From the NCBI GenBank assembly GCA_036507005.1, contig DASXQT010000040.1, positions 1 through 64,000 of the forward strand: a DNA stretch of 64,000 nucleotides, given 5' to 3'. This stretch comes from WS-2 sp036507005. Its GTDB lineage: Bacteria > Eisenbacteria > RBG-16-71-46. Shown in pieces: positions 58,690 through 64,000 of the stretch. The position numbers and the translations under genes were made by a program. How positions within the stretch are numbered: position 1 is the first letter of the stretch; every line of letters starts with the position of its first letter. The notes under the pieces were generated by a model. It worked only from the letters and a program-made list of their open reading frames with translations. It did not search any database and was not told the origin of the DNA.

Positions 58690-61608
58690 TCATGTCGTCT
58701 CCGCGCCGAGCCGCCGCACCACGCCGGTGGCGCCGTCCATTTCGACCTCCTCGCCGTCGCGCAGGGTGTCGAGCAGGCCGGCGATCCCCACCACGCACGG
58801 CAGGCCCATCTCGCGCGCCACGATCGCCGAGTGGCTGAGCAGGCTGCCGCGCTGGACCAGCAGGCCGCGCGCGGCGGGGAAGAGCAGGGTCCAGCCGGGA
58901 TCGGTGCGCTCGGCGACCAGGATCCGGCCCACGAGATCGCGGGCGTCGCGCGGGTCGCGCACGATGCGCACCGCGGCACGCACCACGCCCGGGCAGCAGC
59001 CCGTGCCCTTCAGCTCGCGCTCGGTGGGGCCGGCGCCCGCGCCGCGCGCCGCGGCGGGCGTCCAGTCGGAGGGCGGGCCTGTGGTCTCGAAGCGGTCGGG
59101 CGGGGCCGGCCCCTTGGCGTAGGCCTCGAACTCCGCGCGCCGCAGCGCGACCACCGCGCGCAGGTCGCGCGCGACCGCGGTGCCGCCGGCGTCCGCGAAC
59201 AGCTCGTCGAGCGTGAGGTAGAACACGTCGCGCGTGCGCTCGAGCCGGCCGCGGCGCGCGAGGCGCGCGCCGAGCGCGAGCGCCATGCGGCGCACCAGCC
59301 CGAACACGCGGGTGCGCTCGAAGCGCAGGTTCTCGCGGTCGCGCACCCGGCGGCGCGCGTTCCCGAGCACCCACAGGAAGGTCGCGCGCCGCAGGCCGCG
59401 CAGCCGCGACCGCACGGCGCGCTCCGCGGCGCTCCGGATGTCCACCTCGTGAGCCCGCGCGGCCTCGGGGTCCACGGTGCCGCCCGCGGCGTAGGCGCGC
59501 ACCATCTGGATCAGGAACGCGGGGTCCTCCGCCAGGGTCACGGTCTCGAGCTTGAGCTCCTCGAGGCAGCGGTCGCCGAAGCGCGCCACGTAGCCGTCGA
59601 GCTCGCGCTGGAAGTCGGCGCACTCCGGGTCGGCGGCGAGGCGCGCGGCGAGCGCGCGATCGTCGGGCTCGGCGGCGAAGTGCCGGGAGAGCGCGGGCGA
59701 GCCCTTCACGCGCCGCGCCAGCGCCATCACGCGCCGCGCGGGCTCGGTCGAGATGATGTCGCCCTCGCCGCACAGGAGGTCGTTGGCGAGCGTCGGGGGC
59801 GCGCCGGGCAGCCACGTCTCGATGAGCCGGCCCAGCACGCCGAAGAAGATCATGGCGAAGAAGTCGTTGACGAGCGGCGCGCGCCAGTGGTGGAGCAGCT
59901 CGTCCTCGAGCCGCCGGTAGAGGGCGACGATGTCGTCCTCGGACCACGCGGCGAGGTCCGCGTCGCGGAGCGGCGCGAGCGCGGCCTCGACGCGGGCGTG
60001 GAAGCGCGGCACCGCGGCGCCGAGGCGCGCGGCCTCGAAGACCATGCGCGCCAGCATCCAGAGGAGGCGGCCGAAGTCGCGCACCCGGTGGCCGGCGCCG
60101 GGTGGCGCCACCGGCCCGAGGAGGGATTCGCGCACGCCCATCATGCGCTCCATGAACGCGCGGTTCCAGGCGAAGCCCGGGAGCAGCGCGAGGACCCGGT
60201 ACCAGTTGATCAGGTTGTAGTAGACCCGGCCCCGCACCAGGCCCAGCATGTGCGCGAACACCTCGCGGTTCGCGGCGATCACGCTCTCCGGCACGCCCAT
60301 CACCCGGCAGAACTGGCGGTAGACGTCCTCGTACACGGCGCGGGCGAAGCCGAAGGTGAGCGGCGTGGTGACGCCGCCGTAGCTCTCGGCGATGTTGCTG
60401 TTGTCCCAGACGCGGCGCTCGCCCCGTTTCTCCGCGGGCGCCCCGCGCTCGTGCGCGGCGTGCGTGCGCGGAGTGACGTCCGCGCGCGCGCCTGCCGGCT
60501 CCGAGGCCGCGGGCGCGGCAGCGCCGCCCTCCGCGGCGCCTGCGTCCGGCTCGGCGCGCGCGCCCGACTCGGCGCCTGCGACCGGCTCGGCGCGTGTGCC
60601 CGGCTCGCCCGCGACCGCGCCCCGCGGCTCGCCGAGCGTGGTGATCGGGCGCGCCTGCAGGACCACGAGCCTGCGCTCGGAGCCGGGCTCCCCGACCATC
60701 GCCCACTCGATGTCCTGCGGCGCGCCGAAGCGCGCGGCGAGGCGGCGGACGCACTCGGCGACGCGCAGCACCTCGCCGTCGTCGAGCGCGGGCGCGCTCT
60801 GCGCCCGCTCCTCCACCGGCTCGATGCGCGTGCGGCCGCCGGGGGCGAGCCGCACCGCGCGGTCCTTGCGCGCGATCGCGCTCTCGAGCGCGCCGCCGGG
60901 CGCGACCCGCCAGGTGTCGGCGTCCAGCTCGCCCGCGACCAGGCCCTCGCCGATCCCCCACACCGCGCACACCACCGCGACGTCGAGCGCTCCGCTCACC
61001 GGATCGGCGGAGAAGGCGACCCCCGAGGAGGAGGGATCCACCATCTCCTGCACCACCACCGCCATGCGGACCGGAGGCGCCTCGCCGCCGGCCCCGGCGC
61101 CGCGCGCGGCGTAGGCCGCGGCGTGCGCGCTGAACGCCGAGGCCCACACCTTGCGGATCGCGCGCCACAGCTCCTCGGGGCTCTCGGCGCAGCGCACACC
61201 CAGCACGCTGTCGAACTGGCCGGCGAACGACGCGCCCGCGCTGTCCTCGGCAGCCGCGGAGGAGCGCACCGCGAGCGAGCCGCGATCGAGCCCCGCGGCG
61301 TTCATGCGTGCCAGCACCGCGAGCCGGAGCGGGTGCGGCAGCTCCAGGCTCTCGATCTCGGCCGCCCGGCTCAGCGCCTCCTCCTTGCTCGCGGGCCACG
61401 GCCGGCCGCGCAGCGCGAGGCTCGAGAACATCGCGGCCGGCAGCGCCACGAAGCGCGGGACCTCGAACCCGGAGCCGGGCTCGCGGCCTGCCGCGGCGAG
61501 CCGCGCGAGGTTCAGGGCCTTGCCGCCGATCTCGCTCGCGGGCGGGATCTCGCCCGCGCCGGGGACGAACACCTGGGCCGCGCGCTCCGCGGTCGCGTGC
61601 CGGGTCAC
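58690..61608 (-). CDS. PEP-synthase-like dikinase (ATP-grasp, central, phosphohistidine domains)
   Basis: 972 aa. Residues about 1-330 are the PEP/pyruvate dikinase ATP-grasp: EIGGKALNLARLAAAG, LAVRSSAAAEDSAGASFAGQ, VVVQEMVDPSSSGVAFSADP, VVLQARPITTL. An Ala/Glu/Pro-rich linker follows (about 330-390), then a large central domain with VWDNSNIAESYGGVTTPLTF as in rifampin-phosphotransferase-type proteins. The C-terminal swivelling domain has the phosphorylatable His926 in RGSLLSHSAIVAREMGLPCV. No PEP-binding TIM barrel is present, so the phosphate acceptor differs from pyruvate. GTG start overlaps the UbiA gene stop as GTGA. Confidence 0.87.
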   Translation of the reverse strand: MTRHATAERAAQVFVPGAGEIPPASEIGGKALNLARLAAAGREPGSGFEVPRFVALPAAMFSSLALRGRPWPASKEEALSRAAEIESLELPHPLRLAVLARMNAAGLDRGSLAVRSSAAAEDSAGASFAGQFDSVLGVRCAESPEELWRAIRKVWASAFSAHAAAYAARGAGAGGEAPPVRMAVVVQEMVDPSSSGVAFSADPVSGALDVAVVCAVWGIGEGLVAGELDADTWRVAPGGALESAIARKDRAVRLAPGGRTRIEPVEERAQSAPALDDGEVLRVAECVRRLAARFGAPQDIEWAMVGEPGSERRLVVLQARPITTLGEPRGAVAGEPGTRAEPVAGAESGARAEPDAGAAEGGAAAPAASEPAGARADVTPRTHAAHERGAPAEKRGERRVWDNSNIAESYGGVTTPLTFGFARAVYEDVYRQFCRVMGVPESVIAANREVFAHMLGLVRGRVYYNLINWYRVLALLPGFAWNRAFMERMMGVRESLLGPVAPPGAGHRVRDFGRLLWMLARMVFEAARLGAAVPRFHARVEAALAPLRDADLAAWSEDDIVALYRRLEDELLHHWRAPLVNDFFAMIFFGVLGRLIETWLPGAPPTLANDLLCGEGDIISTEPARRVMALARRVKGSPALSRHFAAEPDDRALAARLAADPECADFQRELDGYVARFGDRCLEELKLETVTLAEDPAFLIQMVRAYAAGGTVDPEAARAHEVDIRSAAERAVRSRLRGLRRATFLWVLGNARRRVRDRENLRFERTRVFGLVRRMALALGARLARRGRLERTRDVFYLTLDELFADAGGTAVARDLRAVVALRRAEFEAYAKGPAPPDRFETTGPPSDWTPAAARGAGAGPTERELKGTGCCPGVVRAAVRIVRDPRDARDLVGRILVAERTDPGWTLLFPAARGLLVQRGSLLSHSAIVAREMGLPCVVGIAGLLDTLRDGEEVEMDGATGVVRRLGAETT

Positions 61609-62552
61609 GGGCGCCCCATCCAGCGCACCACGAACGGCCCGGCGCCGAGCAGGAGGTAGGTGACGAGCGGCCACACCTGGCTCGCGCGCTCGATCCCGCG
61701 GCTCGACCGCGCGGCCGGCGCGCGCAGGAACGCCACCGCCGGCGCGGCGCACGCGGCCGCGAGCGCCGCCAGCACCGGGACCGCGACCGCGCCGTGCCCC
61801 AGGTGCCGGGCGGCGAGCCACGCCGTCGCCGCCGAGGCCGCGAGCAGCGCGAGCCAGACCGCCGGCGCAACGCGGAGGCCCCAGGCGCGGGTGTAGCTGT
61901 CGACGCCCTCGCGCTCCGCCTCGGGTGCGCGGATCTTGCGGCCGATCTCGATCAGCATCCCGTTGGCGAACGTCACCGCCAGGAAGTAGAGCAGCCCGTG
62001 AGGCGGCGCGTGCCGCTCCGCCAGCCAGTCGAGCCCGGTGGTGTAGGCGTCGATGATCGGCATGATCGCCATGTGCGTGACGAGGTAGGCCGCCATGTGG
62101 GCGCGCAGCCAGTCGCGCACGAAGAACTCGCGGGTCATGAGCGCCGCCCACGCGGCGGTCGCAGCGATCGGCAGCAGCAGGATCGGGGCGAGGGTCGCGT
62201 TCAGCGCCAGCGCCGCCGCGAGCGCCACGCCCCCGATCCACCTGAGCTCGGCGAGCGACACGAGCCCGCGCGGCACCGGAAGCTCGGGGCGGAACCGGCG
62301 GTCGACGTCGGCGTCCTTGTGCTCGTCGAGCACGCGCAGCAGGAAGAAGAACACCAGAGCGGTGAAGGCGCCGGCCGCGAAGCGCGGCCAGGGGATGAAG
62401 CCCGCCATCCCGCGCGCGAGCCGCGAGAAGGCCGCGGAGGAGAAGGTGAACACGGTGATGAGCGGAACGAAGCCCGCGAGCGGGAAGCGCTCGCGCTGGT
62501 AGGCCCAGAAGCGCACCGCGAGCGGGACCGATCCTTCGCGCGGCATCGCCAT
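61605..62552 (-). CDS. UbiA-superfamily prenyltransferase
   Basis: 315 aa, eight or nine helices. First Asp-rich motif LRVLDEHKDADVDRRFRPEL, corresponding to NDxxDxxxD of UbiA enzymes, and a second motif region IEIGRKIRAPEAEREGVDSY, where Asp/Glu replace the usual DxxxD. Transfers a prenyl chain to an acceptor in the membrane. ATG at 62552 (MAMPREGSVP) chosen; the second ATG two codons later is equally possible. It lies between class I HMG-CoA reductase, 41 bp upstream, and the dikinase with 4-bp overlap. A small hairpin (62571-62588) lies in the gap before it. Confidence 0.85.
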   Translation of the reverse strand: MAMPREGSVPLAVRFWAYQRERFPLAGFVPLITVFTFSSAAFSRLARGMAGFIPWPRFAAGAFTALVFFFLLRVLDEHKDADVDRRFRPELPVPRGLVSLAELRWIGGVALAAALALNATLAPILLLPIAATAAWAALMTREFFVRDWLRAHMAAYLVTHMAIMPIIDAYTTGLDWLAERHAPPHGLLYFLAVTFANGMLIEIGRKIRAPEAEREGVDSYTRAWGLRVAPAVWLALLAASAATAWLAARHLGHGAVAVPVLAALAAACAAPAVAFLRAPAARSSRGIERASQVWPLVTYLLLGAGPFVVRWMGRP

Positions 62553-62593
62553 CGTCGTCGGCCGTTCCCTCGCCGGATCCGCCCGGCGCGGGG

Positions 62594-63877
62594 TCAGCTC
62601 GCTCCGGCGCGCCCCAGCGTGCGGTGGGCGCGTGCGAATTGACCGGCGCACAGGGCGCCCACGATCGAGATCTCGCCCGCGAGCGCCACCGCCGCGCAGA
62701 TCTCCGCGAACTTGGCCGCCTTGCCATCGCCCTCGCAGCGCACGATGCGCAGGCACTCGGCGGTGGTCGGGAGCCGCGTCCCGCCGCCCACCGTGCCGAC
62801 GATGAGGTTGGGGAGGTCGACCGCGCAGTAGAGGTCGCCCGCCTCCGTGAGCTCCATGCGCGTCACCCCCACGCTCGCCTCGCTCACGCACGCGATGTCC
62901 TGCCCGCAGGCGAGGAAGATCGCCGCGAGCCCGTTCGCGACGTGGCCGCTCACCCCGATCGAGCCGCTCTGCACCCCGCCCAGGAAGCTGAGCTGCCAGT
63001 AGTCGCGCATGCGCTCGGGGGTGGTGTGGAGGCCGCGCGTGACCAGGGTGCGCGGGAGCGTGACCTCGGCGGTGGCCTTGCGCCCGCGGGTGTGGAGGAA
63101 CGAGAGCACCGTGGCCTTCTTGTCGCCCGACATGTTGGACTCGAGGTACCACGCGCGGGGCTTCACGGGCGTGCGCTCGAGGATGTCGCGACAGATGGCG
63201 TCGGTGCAGAACGTCACCATGTTCTGCCCCGCGGCGTCCCCGGTGTAGAAGGCGAAGATCAGGTAGACGCAGCGCGACTCGAGGTGGACCTGGGCGTCGA
63301 TCAGCTCGCCGTGCCGCGTCGTGGTCGCGGCCACCTCGCGGAAGCGCTCGAACTCGCCGGCCGCCCACGCCCCGAAGCGCCCGGCGTCCGCGATGCGCTC
63401 GAACTCGAAGCCGGGCGCGCGCTGCACCTGCTCGGCCGAGACCAGCACCGAGACGCCGCCCGCGCGGGTCGCGAGCCGCGCGCCGCGGTGGTAGCTCGCC
63501 ACCAGCGTCCCCTCCGACGTGGCGAGCGGCACGTAGTAGTCGCCGTGGGCGTGGAGCCCGTTCACCCGCAGCGGGCCGATCACCCCGGTCGGGATCTGGG
63601 TCATGCCGATGAACTGCTCGATGTTGCCGCGCAGCGTCTCGGGATCGGCCTGCGGGGCGCGGCCCGTGAGGTGGGGGATCTCGACGCCGCGCTCGCGCAG
63701 GAACTCGACGCGCGCGTCGCGCCCGGTGCGCGTCCCGTCGGCGGGGCGGGGCACGTCGGGCGGGACCGGCTTGTCGGCCTGGGAGGAAGGATCGAGCCGC
63801 GCCGCCAGCGTCTCGAGCGATTCTCCCTTGCTCAGGCGCCGGACGATCTGCAGGACCTGAGACCTGGAAATGGGCAT
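62594..63877 (-). CDS. hmgA: Class I 3-hydroxy-3-methylglutaryl-CoA reductase
   Basis: 427 aa. NADPH-dependent reduction of HMG-CoA to mevalonate. Catalytic residues in place: Glu122 in PLATSEGTLVASYHRG, Lys253 in SNMSGDKKAT, Asp327 in ACGQDIACVSEAS, and His418 near the C-terminus (QFARAHRTLG). The nucleotide motif GDAAGQNM and the loop GTVGGGTRLPTTAE are of class I (archaeal/eukaryotic) type rather than the bacterial class II. Residues 1-60 form a helical N-terminal domain without membrane anchor. ATG at 63877; a start 34 codons upstream has no conserved sequence. Head of a three-gene operon. Confidence 0.93.
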   Translation of the reverse strand: MPISRSQVLQIVRRLSKGESLETLAARLDPSSQADKPVPPDVPRPADGTRTGRDARVEFLRERGVEIPHLTGRAPQADPETLRGNIEQFIGMTQIPTGVIGPLRVNGLHAHGDYYVPLATSEGTLVASYHRGARLATRAGGVSVLVSAEQVQRAPGFEFERIADAGRFGAWAAGEFERFREVAATTTRHGELIDAQVHLESRCVYLIFAFYTGDAAGQNMVTFCTDAICRDILERTPVKPRAWYLESNMSGDKKATVLSFLHTRGRKATAEVTLPRTLVTRGLHTTPERMRDYWQLSFLGGVQSGSIGVSGHVANGLAAIFLACGQDIACVSEASVGVTRMELTEAGDLYCAVDLPNLIVGTVGGGTRLPTTAECLRIVRCEGDGKAAKFAEICAAVALAGEISIVGALCAGQFARAHRTLGRAGAS

Positions 63878-63889
63878 GGGGCGGCACTG

Positions 63890-63992
63890 TAATGCAGCGC
63901 GGGATGGGCGGAAAGCGAAGCGGACTCGCCTGCTGTTTTGCAACGCCGGAGGCCCTTTTCTTCGGCCTCGTTCGGGCACGGACGCTGCATTA
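63890..63992. repeat. 10-bp inverted repeat spanning the HMGR leader
   Basis: TAATGCAGCG at 63890-63899 and CGCTGCATTA at 63983-63992, exact reverse complements with 83 bp between, both upstream of the HMG-CoA reductase start. Between them lies GAGGCC-N9-GGCCTC (around 63950-63970), another small hairpin. A GATAAT-like hexamer (minus strand) overlaps the distal arm. Could be a looped operator pair or a structured leader. Confidence 0.4.
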
Positions 63993-64000
63993 TCTCTCCC

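Noticed and set aside
58655..63887. Very long uninterrupted frames in several registers across 58-64 kb
   Set aside because: They are shadows created by high GC content (few stop codons). Their translations are Arg/Ala/Gly/Pro runs without domains, and the true genes with catalytic motifs occupy the other frames.

Overview
The window is a very GC-rich bacterial chromosome segment of about 64 kb with no rRNA, tRNA, CRISPR array or prophage that I can see. Three secreted proteins end in a FlgD-type Ig-like C-terminal module (an NPxxG-like entry, a GRxVRxL-like strand, a WDG turn, a GxYFLR-like strand). With the high GC, many lipoprotein or secreted beta-propeller proteins, a Ser/Thr kinase fused to TPRs, and several archaeal/eukaryal-type enzymes, this points to an uncultured FCB-group-like lineage such as Candidatus Eisenbacteria. 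That placement is an inference from gene content, not a computed phylogeny.

Left part (1-17 kb): a remnant-looking repeat, then a thioredoxin/TPR gene whose active-site codon is an in-frame UGA followed by a hairpin matching the bacterial SECIS model (candidate selenoprotein), a CapA-like Tat-exported phosphatase, aspartate kinase, a secreted TPR protein with a coupled DinB protein, an orphan ribbon-helix-helix antitoxin, a DUF3052 protein and a YcaQ-type glycosylase. A minus-strand operon runs from an SbnI/SerK-like protein through a zinc oxidoreductase and a small membrane protein to the glycolate oxidase Fe-S subunit and a GT-C membrane protein. A deoxyhypusine-synthase-family gene is followed by a second GT-C gene and then by a diverged duplicate of its own last 275 bp.

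Middle part (17-44 kb): a lysine-rich histone-H1-like protein, large secreted propeller proteins (one with about 14 internal repeats), an MsbA-like ABC exporter, a membrane GAF protein, a DUF1028 protein, the other two glycolate oxidase subunits (glcE and glcD, far from glcF), a large lipoprotein, a GT-C/TPR protein, a sulfite-dehydrogenase-like molybdoenzyme with its cytochrome c, a kinase/TolB/TPR sensor, a pirin and a methyltransferase.

Right part (44-64 kb): a GT-C protein and DNA topoisomerase VI (top6B-top6A, with a histone-like tail on subunit B). Next comes a tightly overlapping minus-strand operon of DUF3419/BtaA-like, SEC59/DGK1-like kinase, GNAT-like and AMP-ligase genes, running on into a DinB gene and a GT-C gene; I read it as an undescribed lipid-modification pathway. 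An XRE-DUF6922-like/AbiEii toxin-antitoxin pair has a near-consensus, apparently leaderless promoter and a palindrome over the start codon. The window closes with a class I HMG-CoA reductase, a UbiA prenyltransferase and a PEP-synthase-like dikinase in one operon. Top6, class I HMGR, a DHS-family enzyme and a dolichol/phytol-kinase-like enzyme together give the region an unusual archaeal/eukaryal flavour.
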